NCBI GenBank assembly: GCA_030533445.1 | Contig: CM060065.1 | Span: 22,519,974-22,583,973, forward strand | From: Cyprinodon diabolis | Taxonomy: Eukaryota; Chordata; Actinopteri; Cyprinodontiformes; Cyprinodontidae | Reading direction: 5' to 3' | DNA: 64,000 bases | Shown here: one piece after another, positions 12,501 through 27,500 of the stretch | Numbering within the stretch: the first letter of the stretch is position 1 | Layout of the letters: each line of letters begins with the position of its first letter | The notes under the pieces: model-generated | What the model was told of the DNA's origin: nothing | Database searches by the model: none | Seen by the model: only the letters and a program-made list of their open reading frames with translations | Made by a program: the position numbers and the translations under genes

Positions 12501-15500
12501 CGAGACAAGCAGAACAGCACATGCATTTATATGTAAATGACAATCTGCAGCCTTTGCCTTTTCTAGGTTCCTGATTTTCTCCTGCAGCTCTGTATACAAT
12601 TCAATTTTACAATTAAACATTAGTGGATTTGGATGCAAGCGAAATAATAGAGCAGAAGAGTGGAGGAAGAAAGGTTAATGAAGGAAGCATAGTGAATATA
12701 CATAACAGTGCTAAAGGCCTGGGTTGTGCATCCTTGTGCATAGAAATCATGAATCAAAACAAGAGTGAGAAGAGACTCAAAATAAAATAAAGGAGGGACG
12801 GCAGAGTGGGCTCGATGTTTTTACTTATTTCAGCAGAATGATGTTATACAAAAAAAAAAAGGCGTTATAGAGACAAACGCTGTTTGACAGAACCCTCTGT
12901 TCGGTTCCCTTGCTTGTACATTTTCCTCACATTCCAAAAAAAAATGAACAAGAGAACAGAACAAAAAAAAAACTGAGTGTTAAACGAGGTCATTTGTTGT
13001 TGCAACTTACAGAGGATATAACAAACAAACATGATAATAAAGCAATAACAAATACATCCCACTACGGCACGACGATAACATCTTACTCACATGTGTGCAT
13101 CTTTAAGTTGAACCATGATGCTAAACAGGAGAATCTGATCTTAATTCCTTTTAAAAACAACAGAGGGAACGTTTTTCCTATGCAAAGAGCGAACATAAAC
13201 TCGCCGAAAAACACTCAATGAGAATGTTGTTTTTTTTAATGTCGTATTTAGGAAAGGGCAGGAGCAGATATCCATCTTGATGAAAAGAATTTCCCAAAGC
13301 CTTTCAGCCAATCAGATGTATCCAAACACTGTGGGAAGTATGTCAAATTCCTTCAACCCCCCTTTAACAGGGACACAGCAGCAGGATTCCTTTATATCAG
13401 TCTAGTGACGCTGAAAAATATATTGCCACATATATTAAAAGAAAAAAGCTTCTTAAAATGTTTCTACATGGAAACAGTCAAGATGTTTAAAGAGCTAAAA
13501 TAAAACATTCATGAATTCCCTAGCCACAGTAATCAATCTAAGCAGCGTCCTTATGCAGCATTAAAACCACAGTTTGAAACACCAAATAAATTCAGCTGCA
13601 CTGAAGGTTAATCTACTGACTAGCAGCTAAAAAGCCAGTTAAACAAGTAGAAACATAGTGACCTGACATCTTGCTACAACAGCAGATGTTTCAGTATGCG
13701 CTTGTTTTTTTGGATGTGTTTATGTCTGTAATACGAAGCAGGCTCAAAAAGGCATGTTCAACTTCAGAGGGATATATAAAAATGAAAGATAATACTGCTT
13801 TTACATATGCAACAGTGTCCAGATAAAAAAACAAACAATTAATTCAACAGAAAGCTACCCTGAGGAGAAGAAATAAATGATCCCAAGTCTTAAAATGTTC
13901 AAATAAAGGGAGAGTTGGAGGTTGCATTCTTCTCTTTTCTTTCAATAAATACCAATGAGCTACAACACATTTTATCGTCATTTTCTCACTTAGTGTAGAA
14001 CCGTTCAGTGATATCCTCTTATCCATCTTATAATCAAGAAAACAAAGAAATCAGGGCAATGTACAATCATTTTATAAATAAATCTAATAAATCTCAGTTA
14101 TCTTAAATCTCTGTGTTTCAGTTCTTTATTTAGAAGCATTACCAAAAAAAGACAATGTTTCACTTCATGATTTAATCTTTAAATGAGATCTACAGAGTAA
14201 CCCTTTCCCCGACAGCTGAATATGAACACCCATCTGCCTTGTATTAAGTGTAGTTGATGGAATAAAAACAGCTATATCTTAATGTGGGATTGTTTTTTGA
14301 CCACTGCATAAGTGTACTGAAGTTAAAGAGGAACTAAAATCTCCACTATTGCGTGCTGTCTAAATGCATTTGTACATTCCCTATAGATCTATTGAAGATA
14401 TTTAAGAGCTTACACATTTAGCATGGATTAGCATGTTTAAAATGCAGATTTCCTTCCTGCTTGGTCTCTGCTGCCTTCAGTCGGACATCAATATTTTCTG
14501 CTAGCTTATGATAGCAGTTTTTCTCCCTTTTTTTATTTTTATTTTTTAGAATTAACCAGTTTGAGATTCAATATGCTAATAAATACAAAGATGCAGGCTA
14601 CACCATTCCCTGGTTGTTGAGTTAAATTTGATCCATGGAGGATTAAACAGAGTTGACCTTTTGAGTTTAGACGCAATGTTCCTGAACCCTTCAATGCACT
14701 CTGGACAGCAAAGGTTGGAAAAGCCCTACATCCAAAATGATACTCTGAACAACTTGCTTTCTAGTACAGCTATCTGTTAATCTAAGAACAGTTTGTTTGT
14801 ATTTGAGATTTGTATATAAACTCTGGTTGAAAAAATAGGGATGCCTGGGGCGTTGTGGTAGAGAGCTACCTTCTGGACCTTTAATAACTGCCCCCTTATA
14901 CTCTCTGCACATTTCTATCAATAGAAGCTGTGAATGAAGGCCTGTTTCCTACAGTAAAACTCAATATAATGAAAACATCAATAAAAAGAAAAAAAAAGGA
15001 AATCACAAAAACTCAGGTCTATTGTGGTACAAATTAACTGGCAAATGTTTAGATGAGGATTACAGTTATAAAGGCTTTCTGCAATTTACTACTAATATAG
15101 AAGAAAAAAAAAACAACTTGTATGATAAAGCGTATGACATTAGTAGTTCAGACCTGACTTAATTTTTTAAAGCCTTGCTATTATCTATACTTTTTATAGA
15201 TGAAAGTAAAAGGCACGCTCACTGCAGCTAAATCGGTTATATTCCATATGTCCCAACTGCAAGGGACACCATAATAAGCATTCACTCCTACATCCTCATT
15301 TATCAGGTGGACAGTCATCCTGTTCAATACCCAGGTGGGACACAGACTGCATTTTTAGGCTTGTTGCTAAATATATTTCGCAATCTATACATTAGGGAAC
15401 TTGCTGTTTCTACAAAAAAAGAAATAACAGAAAAGGCTCAACCTGACTGCAAAGATGGTCTCAAAGTGTGTTCATCACACAGTAATCACTGGTAAGGAGC

Positions 15501-18500
15501 ACAAAGGAGTAAAAGCTGAGGATCTCGGCAAACATCTCATAGTCAAACAGCAGCTGAACTGATTTCTGCTTTCATTGCTGATTCAGTCCCACAGAAAGCT
15601 GTAACTGGAAGGCATTTGATGGCTCCATGGGGAACACGATGCTTTGTGTATGTTACGTCTCCACATACTGATTAATGAGCTCCGAGGTGCTTACTCAGCA
15701 CCCGCTCACCTGTGGGTGTGGACATGATGTATGGACTGGCTATAAGGATATACGGATGTTTCACATGTGACTGCTACATCCCATCATCCTATCTGCAGCC
15801 ATGTGTGAGGCTGGCCTACCTGCCGTTGCTGATCTGTCGAGGAGAGTGACGGAGGTGGTCCGCTGTGTCCGGCCTGTCAGGAGAACGCGATTGACCTCTC
15901 CCATGGGATCGGTTGGAATGATCAGATGTCAGCGAATGGATCTCTGAAATGTCTTTCCAAGTGAAATTAATTATATGTTAGTTTCCATAAGACATATAAA
16001 TGTAATAACAATAAACCTACTTAAACTGTTTCTAAAAGGTTTTCTACATCTCATAAAACTGCTGTCAGATCTTTCTAAATCCTGCAGTAGCTGCAGTCGT
16101 TCATTACTTATTCTCACCATCTCTGTCTGAGTTATTGGCTGACGGGATGCTATCATCAAGGTCTGGAATGTTGAGCAGCGTGGCTCTTTCATCTCTCTGC
16201 ACCACCATCTTCAGCTTCCCCTTTGACCTCTCGATCAGCTTCTTGGCATCTATCAGCGAGAGGTTCTCTGTAACCGTGCCATTGATCTGCCAGAGAGGGA
16301 GGAGCAGTTCAGCACAAGAAGCTAAACCAACGGCACAGGTTTACTGCTGCAGTCTGCTGTTACAGAGGAGGCACTAACTACACTCAGATTTTTCATTTTC
16401 TGCCCAGTTTATAGGCTAAAGGAGATCAATCCGCTTACACATAGGCCGAGAAATGTCCAAAGACTGTCAGAAAAGTATAGTTTACTATACTACAAACAAG
16501 CAAACTAAGCAAAAGTCACGAAAAATGTGCGAACCACATTTTACAGATGAAAGCAAAACATTTTTCCAAAAACAGAGACTAAATACACTGCTGTTTTACT
16601 CCACCACAATTTGGCCAATCCATGTGAAGGCTCACCTTTAGCACAACGTCTCCCTCCCGGATGTTTCCATCTCTGGCAGCCAGGCTCTCTGGGGAAATGT
16701 CCTTCACAAAGATGTGGCTGGCCAGCCGTAGGCCATATTCTGTTTTCAAAACATTACAACAAGGTTAGATTAAGAGCCTATTTACCGTCTGAAATAACCA
16801 CTAAACCTTTTGTGCAAGCTGAACTAAACTTATGCAAGTTTAAAACTCCAATATTTCCACACATTACTTCTAAATTTCACAAGTTGCAAATGGAAAACTT
16901 CACCTGCAAAGCAGACTGCTTCTCACCAAGAAAAATAAAATGCTAATAACACCATTAACTCTTATTCATTTCCTTCCTGAAGATCAAGAACCAATTTAGG
17001 ACAACCTTGCCGTTCTCTCTTTCTCTACATGTATGTAATCAACATAATGATAATATTCATTTTATTATAGAAATATCAAAAAAAGAACATGACAATTTTT
17101 CTGAAAGATTAAAATGGTAAATGGCATGTACTTATATAGCGCCTTTATTCAAGTCAGGAGACTTGACCAAAGCGCTTTACACTACATTCATTCACCCATT
17201 CACGCACATACTCACACACTGATGGTGGCAAGCTACATTGTAGCCACAGCTGCCCTGGGGCTCACTGACAGGATCAGTTTTTATTGGGGTCTTCTAAACA
17301 GCACAGTGAGCATCTATATTACACTATAAATGTGGGTCTCAGATAGCTTTGTTTCTTGTATTTGGATTCTTTTTTTATAATATCTAACTGGTAGCTAATA
17401 TGAGAAACTTTGAGTAGTAATTTCCTTTTCTTTCTGCCAAATGATTGGTTTGTTTACTTTCTCTTTAGCCCATTTTCAAGTGATTCTAAAGAAATGTAAC
17501 TTTATTGATCTCACATTGGAGAAATTTACCTCTGCATTTAACCCATCCCCTTGGAAGCAGTGGGCTGCCATCATGGGGTGCCCGGGGAGCATTGTGGGGT
17601 TAAGGGTCTTGCTCAGGAACCCAGAGTGGAGGCTATGGGGATTGAACCCAAACGATCAAAACTCACCTTCATTTTTGCGGGATTTGACCAGGGTGACCTT
17701 GGAGGGCTTGAGAGGAGCAGATGAGGTTCGCGATTGGCGATCAGATCGCGGTGAGATGCTTCTCTCCCTCGAGGGACTTAGATCCCGCCTCCCGCTGTTA
17801 CTTCGCTCACGCGTGTGACGCCTTTGGCGATCATAACGCTCATCTTCATCGCTGTACTCTTCCTCATGCTCAGACATTGTTTCCCTATCACCGGGCTTGG
17901 AAACTGGGATTTGTACTTTTCTTTTCCGACGAATAGTCTGGAAAGAAAGAGATATTTTGAATCTTAAAGTTGGTTAATATCAGGTTTCCCTTATTTATGA
18001 AACAGGCCAGACAGTAATGATGATATAAAACATTCAGTAAGATGTGATGAACTTACAATCTTTGCATTTTTGCCGCTCTTGCGTAGTTGCTGAACAGCAT
18101 ACGCATGCTCCACGTTATCCATAGAGACACCATTCACCATAACGACTCGATCATTTTCTCTAAAACCAAAAAAATACGAGATGTTAAACATTATGAGAAA
18201 TGAAAAACAAAAAAGAATCGACAGTGAAATAGTCCACAGCTTACTGAAGTGAACCCTCTGCAGGTCCTCCTTTCAGCACATCAGATATAACAATTGATGT
18301 CTCTCCACTCTGGAAATGAGGGTTGTCTCGTCCACCTGAGATGGCGATGCCAAACCCAAATCCAGCAGCCTGTCAACAAGAAACACACACAACACTGACT
18401 GATACTGATAAGAGTATTTATATAATTCAGACAAGAGCTGCAAATGATCAAATCCAAAACATCCATCATAAGAATTACAATATTTTACAATAACACCTGA

Positions 18501-21500
18501 TCTAATGACTTCCTAATAATGTGCAGAGCTAATAGAGTTGCATTTTCACATTTCAATGTGATAGAACAGGTGTGTAAAAGCTTAGCTAATTGACAAGACG
18601 AAACTCTGCAAATCTTTAGTAGGGTTTTGTACTTTGCTGTTGCAAATAAAGAAGCAAGAGAGCAGGCCTGTGAAGCAACGGACAAATCTCACTACGACAT
18701 CGTAACATAAGAGCTGCAAGGCTGAGGTCACACTGCGCCGCTCCTCCAGCTTCAATAAAGCTGCTACTAATTAGATTACCGCAAGCAAGGCCAGTCTAGA
18801 CAGGTGCTCTGCCTCAATCCCATGATACAGCAGCTTCATCCATGCATGGTTTACCGTCTCAACGCTTAGCAGTCAGAAATCTTGGATACCATAAAACAGC
18901 CAGGGTGTAGTTTTGGAGAACTGATTGCAGCCTTATGAAAAAATGCAAGGCGGCTCAATCATAATCACAGGACAAAAAGTTAATCACAGATGAGATTTTT
19001 TTTTTCTGAAGCACCATCATGAAGTAGAAGAGTTAGCTGCAGGAGAGGAAGTGTAATGTAACGGCAAGGAAAAGGATGCCGATTTTTGTCTTCCTTAGCC
19101 TCGTTTCCTGCCATCTGGATTCCCTGACTATTGTTTTATCAGCACACATCCTGCTCCTGAACCTGCAGGTCTCTAGGTTAAGGAGAGAAGCGGTGTGGAT
19201 GGACAAAGGATTCGAGAGAAGGCCTGAGAGGAACGAGGGAAGAGTGTGCTGCTAAAGAAAAGCAGGGAGAAGACGGCAGGGAAGAGTTGGTTTTGAAAGT
19301 AGTGAGAACTTACCCTGTGAAGATTCACCGTATGCTGTTCCCATATTATTGTTTCTTCCATTGCTGCACTCTGCAGGACCAAACAAAGGAGAAAAAGGAT
19401 CAGTGTCATAAACAGAGCTAATTTTGTACAAATACTTAAACATTATCAATATTCATTATTTTGGGGGTGTTGTGAAAGGGACAGCTAAAAGCTCTGCCTA
19501 CATAAAGGCCCAGCTTCAGATATAATCATTAAAGTACTCAAAGTACAAGCAGCTTTATTTTTGACATAATGGGGCCAAATATAAATGATAACTGCTTACA
19601 AAATGTGGAATTTATCGATTTATGTAACCCCATTATCCAGAAGTGGGCTTGAAGTAAATGTAACTTGAGTTCTTGTTGTATTTTCAACAAGGTAAATCAG
19701 TCTGTTTTTTTCCATCACTTTATGCTTCAGTGGGAAAGTGTGAGGACATTCTGAGTAACAGTAGCCTAGTTAAAGACCTGTCAGATGCTGACTGGGACCA
19801 ACAGGGTGAATTTATGCTGCCATTCTGGCATGCTGGGGAAAATAGGAGCAACTGAGGTACTAATCGGCTCCTGTAGTCTGCTCATTTTTTTCTTAACACA
19901 CCTGAAAGCCTCTTTTTTTACTTCTTTAAACAGCAACAAGATTTTTTGAGAACACATTTAATTAAATTGGAATTCATAAATTTTTTTATGTAAAGTGTCA
20001 CAGCTCAAGCTATTCCTAGCTGACCCGCTTATTTTGACTCACCATAAAGATATGACTATGACAAACTGAAATGCTACCGATTCCTTGACAGGACCTTATA
20101 ATCCCAATGCATTTCAAAACATTTGAGCCAAGTTATTGTAAAAATGTTGATTAGTAGAACCTCAGGCATCTCATGGGGTTTCAAATGATCATAAAGTTGT
20201 TTGTTTACTGTTTTTTTATTTGTTTATTTTTTTTCTTCTTTGCTTGATTACAAATACATCAGACATGATGGCAAGTCTTTCTTTTACACACGTACCAAAA
20301 GTTTGCATGTACAACAAATTACTGTGAATATATACTGATATATTGTGCATTTTCAGGTTGAAATTGCTTTTTTAACAGCTTATTACTAAAGAAACTCAAG
20401 TACATGCTGTTTTTTTTCTTACTGATGTTTGCTGCCAATATTTTTTTTTTCTTTTATTGGCATCTAGCATGTGCATGCATTCTCCGATTCATTATTGCAT
20501 TCAGCAGCCATACCTCCAGATCACATTGTAAATACATTTCTCTTTGTTTAAATTTAAATTTTTACTGTTATTGGTGTTATTTGTATTAACGTGTCATTTT
20601 ATCATGTAAATAGAGAAAGAAAAAACAATCTTGACCTAAGGAATCCCTCCCCCGAAAAAACAGTGATTGTATAGCCACAATAATTGGTATCAGCATCAGC
20701 CTTAAAAGAAAAAACAAACTGTATCAGTCAATCTCTTTCAGGTGTGCTTACTGGGCTTAATTTGAGGAGTCCATAGTTTTGATGAAATTGGTATAATTTG
20801 GAAGAAAATGGTTTTGCGAGAAAACCATTTTGATTGATCTACTGATCATGTGTTCCAAACATAGGAGATCAGACTGTATTTTATATTGCTAAAGGCATGC
20901 CAAATATACTTTGATCCGGCATTGAAGTCTTCTCAAGTGCTCTCCATCTTTCTTTGAATAACAGCTCCACTCCACTTCTCTTCAGCCATTTAAGTAACCG
21001 TGTTCCCCGCTTCCATGGACTGAGAGTTATGCTGTAGCAGAGTTCTTGACAAACACCGGCACACATGGAAAGGGTACTAATTTACCGCAGCTTTAAGCCT
21101 TTTCAAATAACACGTCAGGAGTCCACCCTGTCATCTTGATAATCTCACCAGCACACCCTCTAATCAACACCTAATCTTTAAACCTTCTCACCCATCATCT
21201 TCAACATCACCCTGGTCATTAGTGTCATCACCTTCCCTGATTCTAAATATACAGTTTACTGGAACGCCACGCTGCATCCCTGCCATCTGCAGCGGTATTA
21301 AGAGACACCTGATAAGAGTGTCTGGTATTTGCCAACGGGTCAAGACACTTGATGCCTGAGTTTTGTACATAAACAGTCAACAAACATAAAGAGAGACACA
21401 CTGACATGACAAAGTCTGCAGAATATTGAAAAACACAGACAAGAGCTGAAACTTGATCAGTAGCAGCTTTAAAACAATGCTCACAGTGGTCCTAAATTGC

Positions 21501-24500
21501 TTAAAATATCTCCTCCTATTTCTGCTCTGTAACATATCAAAGTGAATCAGTTATTTGAAAACAGAGTTAACCATTTGACCCTAATTTCCATGGCAGCCAT
21601 ATGAGGAAGTTATTTATGTCCATAATTGGTACAGAGAGCATGGGTGTACCCCCTCTCTACCCTCCTGTCTGCTCCGCGTATCACAAAGTAAAGCCATCAT
21701 TGTCTAAGGGGACCTGACCCATTTAGCCACAGCATTCCTCAACGCATCCCTTCCTCTGAAATGTTTTGTGATACACTCATCCATCTATTCACTGATTCAT
21801 TCATCCACTAGCTCAGGCAGACAGAGATGGGGTACGCCATGAGAAAAAACAGTTAGTCGGACTCATGTGACCGAGCTATAAGACCTGCAGGTGGTCTCTT
21901 CCATTTGGCTGAACTTGGACTATAAAGACATTTTATAGCTTTAAGAGTAGTCAAACACAAGAGAGATATTTTAGCAGCCCAATGGTCTGATGTGGATATA
22001 AAAGGTTTCTAGATTTTTTTTTTTGCCAACTTACCTTGTTTTTTTTTAGATTCTTTATTGTCAGCTTAAAATGTCAAATTTGTTACTAATACGTCTGACG
22101 TAAAAACTGTGATGTAAACAAATATTCAGCTGACGATAAACTGCCAATAAATGGTTTATTGGATTCAAATTTATAGCAATCAAATTTATAGCAATAGTCG
22201 TTAGTTGCAGCCCTACATGAATCTATGATGAGACCCCTTATGGGCTCCTCTGCTCTACTTTGGAGGCAAGAATTTGATGATGGAAAACTGGAAAAAAAAA
22301 TGTAATTTTCAATGTAAATATTCAAAATGTTTGTAAAATGATAGAAAAAGACATACTAGCAAAAAGAATGGTAAATTGGGAAGACTTTTGTAATTTAATG
22401 TACTTCATGAAATAAAGTTTTGACATTCCTAAGTGAGCAAACAGAATCACCCTTTTAAAGGTGCAGCTAACAGCACTCTTTCCAAACACTGAATGCAGGA
22501 TATGTTTAAAATAAATAAAAAAAGAGCAAAATCACAGTCAGCATCCACTTTGTTGAAATTAAGTGGCAAATAGTCTGATAGGCTGTGTGAGTGACATGGG
22601 GGGGTTCTCTAATTTCTTCAGATTAAGTTATTTTTTGTGTTCGGCATATGATTTCTGTAACTGTGCAGTGTTATTTCGTGTAAATAGTAAATATTTCTAT
22701 TGTGTTATAATAGTCTGATCAACCAGTGATATGTTTGTTTGCGTGTGATTTGTTTGGTAGGTCAGTTATGAGGGATTACCTTCGAGTCATTGAGTCGATG
22801 CAATCAACTGGTTTACCTTAGAAAGAAAACTTTGAATCAATTTGACTGTATGATCTGGTCAAATTGTAAAGTGCCTAGAGATGACGTGTTGTGAATTGGC
22901 GCCATATAAATAAACTGAATTGAACTGAATCAAATTATGTTTTTGCAGTCAGTCGTCTAGTTCACCTTTTTGCCTGAGTTGAATTCTATTCCTTGGACCT
23001 CTTCTATGAGCTGAGGGTTTGTTTTATAAAATAGAACTTCTGGGCTTAAAAGAAAACTTTTGTTTTTTGTATTATAATACCTGTGACTCCTCTTGCCTTC
23101 AGTCTGAATCCATCACAGTAACCTAAAAGATTCAAGGTTTGTTATACTAGATACATTTTCTAATATCATAAATAAGTTTATATAATGTGTAAGATAACTT
23201 TGTTTATTCACTCACTATTAAATAGACCGGGCACATAAAATAGGTAAAATATAACAATTTATGAGATAAACAGATACATCGGCTGGCTGCCATTTTTGTC
23301 CAATATTATATATTAAATGCGTTGACAGATCATTAGCTGTTCCCAAAATCAGTGGGGTGACACAGTGTACATGCAGTGGGCTGTGGCAGAACTTAAACGA
23401 ATAAATGACCCAGGTAGAGTATTTTTTAAATGTATTTATCAATAGCAATTGTATATTCTGTAACAATGTAAAATAAAGAGCTTGACTTAAAATAACTGCA
23501 TTTTAAAGGCAGTATTTTTAGTGACTTCAAGTGGATAGTAGCTTATGTTCTTGCAATATTTCATTTACTGCTGTTGACCTTTATTTTTTCAACTGTAGAA
23601 AAGGTTGAAGCAGGGTGACAGATTAAGAAGGAGCAAAAACTTTGTTGAAAACAAAAAGAGGGCCAAGCTAATAAAGTTTGGGTCAATTCAGCAACCATGC
23701 TTTGAGATCACTTGAAGAATATGCATTGCAACTAATATGTAATTCTATTCATTAGTAACGTTTAGTTTAGTCTTATTGCTAAATGTTTGTTTTTGTTTAA
23801 ATGGAGCCAAGTGAGACATTTGCTAGAATTGTGCCATTTTTTTGTAAATGGTGAAAGAAAAAAAACAACTGTATGGGCTCTGAGAATGAGCCGAAAAATC
23901 AGAAGCACATCAGGGATCAGTTAGATTGCCAAAATAATGGCCATCGGCCTTTAAAAACCTGGACTGATGAATCTTCAGGATTTACTACTTTTCTTTAACT
24001 CAGCATAGTATAAAAAATATTGTTCCCTTCATGTTATAAAAAGATCCTTTTGATAGAAGACAAAACTCAGGTTTTTAAGAAAATGGCAGCTTAGAAATAA
24101 ATTTTTTGTTTATTAAATCAACTTAAAGTTATTTCATTGATCAATTACTTGCATCATTTTGCAAAAAAAGAAAAACAACTTAATTTGCTAGGTATGAGTG
24201 AGCTGAACAAATAACAACAGTAGAAATGAGGGAAGTGAAAAACAAGCAGCCATTGATACCAAAAACATCCAAATAATGATAAGTTAATGTTGACACATAT
24301 TTGAGGTGTAGATGAGAGAACATTATATCATATTTCACCACCAAGCATCAAAACATCTGGCTGTTAGAGATGTTTCGAGCCACGGTTTTATAACAGTTAT
24401 GATTGCTCTGATGTAAAATACTGCAAGTTCTAAAAGACCTTTTAATACTCAGAGGTTAAAACAAGCAAAAACACAAGGGACTCAGCACAACAAAAGGGTT

Positions 24501-27500
24501 GGGGGGGTATTTAACAATAGTGAAAACAACAATAGTGAAAAAAGTCACTTAAAACAAAGAATGAGGTTTTATTTTTGAAGTCACAGAGTTGTGTGAAACA
24601 ATGGTACTCTTGATGTTGGGTGAAGTGACAGCAGCATAGTGTATTTATACATGCATATTAGTCAGGATTGAGCTCTGGCCAGCAAAGCCCAGGGCAGGGA
24701 AACAAAGAGCAACCACCAAATCACACACATATACTTTTCTGTGCACACACTCACACCAATACACATAAATACACATGCACATAAACCAGTCATGATCTAA
24801 CACTACAGGGCCTCTTTGTTCAGGCTACAGTTAGTCTTGCTTGGCTCTGCTTTCGCCATCAAAACACAGACCAGCAGAGATAACAGCACACTGAAGCTCT
24901 TCAAAGAAAGAGAAAAATCCAGCTCTGCAGGGCATAGCTATGGACTGAGTAGATAGGAATTAGGATGAAATGGACAATAATTGTCTGCTGCTGGGGAAAG
25001 AAAAAAAAAAAGAAAGAAATCAACCAAACCACTGCACTGGCAATGACAAAATCAACAACCACCATCAAACATCTAATTGGGTTCTTTGTTAACCCATTTA
25101 ATTAATAAGTTTTCAAATATGCTGAACATCAATTGGAGCCAATCAAAGAAACATTGGCCAAATCTGGGGCTGATTTGTACATCTCTAATTTATGCAACTT
25201 GAAATAGAATAAAGCTTTTAATTGCAGCAATGTGAAAAGGAAAGTCATTCATAGAGCACCAACTGCAGGAGTTTCAGAACAGCTACAAATATGTGAACCG
25301 GGATTATACAACAGTTTTGGCTATGAGGTGTCAATTACATCCCAAAACCTAAATTTAGTCTCTTTCCTATAACATTTCTTCCAAACAAAAAAAACCTGGC
25401 ACAGCAGCAACAGGTGGTGATGAGGTCACCGTATGAGTAAAACCCAAAGCTTGAGGGAGTTCAGGAAAAGTTAAAAACAAGCTCTTCATCAATGCTTTAC
25501 CAATGCAGCTGTTGTCCACTCAGTCATTACTCACAGCCTCCATTCTTCTACCTTCCCTTTATTGGAACCACAGGAATGTTTCAAGCTGTGGGTGTATCAA
25601 AAACTCAATCCCAAACTCCCTTTTTGATAGAGAGCACAGGGGATGAATATGTGGGCGAGGTTGAGCAGCTCAGCACTGTGCTGGTTCACATCAAGTGAGA
25701 GAGTTGGAGTATTTTGTTATCGTCACTTAGAGGTGTTTAGAGATATATATTGACTCAAGGGTCACGTAAAGTAATGTCTTTGTGACAAATGAGAGGTAAA
25801 ATCCTAACAAAGCTTAAAGTCAGTCTCTCTGGACTTCTCTGATAGCCAGAGGCAGGATGTGAGCTAGAGCAGTCACAGCATACACAGGAAAACCCTCCGC
25901 TTCCTGTTTGCAGGAAAGAGCTCCAGCTTCCTGAATAACCCAATGACAAACCAGTGAAAAGTTCTCCTAAATCACTTCACTCAGGCATTAGGCCTGCTGC
26001 CTAAAAAAGATTCATTGTCTCACCCACACAAAGTCTTAGGTGGCAAATTGTACATTTATTTGATATATAAAGGAGATGAGCTGAGAACTAATTCTTCCCT
26101 TCATAGTGATAACTTCTCCACTTTTACTGGACTTGAAGGAAAGCTTGAGGAAGGAGGCGCACACTAACACATAATTAAGGACACACACATGCTCTTCCTG
26201 GAGGGCAAGCACTCAGCAGCAAACACATGGCATGTGTAAGCCACTGATGCAAGAGTTTACATTCTGTCTTTCAGATTAGTCTGTGTTCTGCAGAGCCGTG
26301 CAGCACTCAGTAATTACAACCTTCATGAAATAGCTGCTGGCACCTCACGTATTTAAAAAGATTAACTCTGCAGTAACAATCTTTTAGGGAAGGTTGCTTG
26401 TGTGACAAAAGGAACGAGAGCAATAAAAGTATGCACACAGATAGCCATGAGCAAATAATGACGAAGAAGAAGATGATGATGATGATGCGGAGCTTCAGTC
26501 AGCTGTGATGTGCTGTCGTGCTGACGTGCTCAAATGTGCTTGAGTTAATTAGTTTCAAAGAGCATCACTTCTCTGTCCAACAGCTCTGTGATACATTGGA
26601 GGACTCCCCTCAGCATCAGAGCGAATTCACACACTCTCAAAAACACACATCTGACTGAAAAGTATACAGAGCTGCTACTAGAAAAGAGAGGATGGAGGAA
26701 AAAAATAACATAATCTAGGGTTTGTGGATTAAAACATTAATATGAGTAATGCTTCCCTCTGATGTCTACTCTGTATCATAAAAGCAAAGAGGGATGGATG
26801 GATGGATGGATGGATGGATGGATGGATGGATGGATGGACATACATACACAGAGAGAGGATTCCTCTCTGACCAGCCTCTCTGGGTTAGAGGTGTCTAACT
26901 CCAGTCCTTAAGGTCCTGGTATCCTACATGTATTTAATTGGTCCCTGCTGAAAGTATATTATGAAGTTCTCCCAAGGCCAGGGAAGGGGATGTGATTGAA
27001 CTGAGGTTTTAGTTCTAAAACATGCAAGACGATAGGGAGGAGATTTTGGACGACACGTCCTGGATCCTCTTTTATGCTGACTTCTCCTCAGCTGAAAAAG
27101 AGATGGACCCGTGCATCTGCTGAATGATATTTTGTGCCCGTGTTACTTTTCTTTTTTTTATCATATCATCATGGGCAAATATATGCATGCATTCACAGAT
27201 TTATTAGCACATTCAACTGCCATGCCTTAAGATAATGCAAAGCGCACTCATTGCCAGTCATTCCTTTTCTAATTTTTTTGCTTTATTTGTTATTAAATTC
27301 TCATATTTGGTTCAACAGAAAAATTAGCAACACATACTTGGGAGTGGATAATTAGTAAATTAATCAAACTCTTCAGTACCAGCCTTGACCCTAAAAAGAA
27401 AACCTGTCGATTTCATGCCACGTGATTTAAAAAAACTAATCTCCAGTGTTTTTCCTACCAAATCCAGTAAAAAGATTGCGCTTCTCTACTTTAAGTTTAT

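Noticed and set aside
17441..17818. 125-codon plus-strand open frame
   Set aside because: It runs from a dispersed repeat into the antisense of tjp1 exon 5. It is a composite shadow with no domain.
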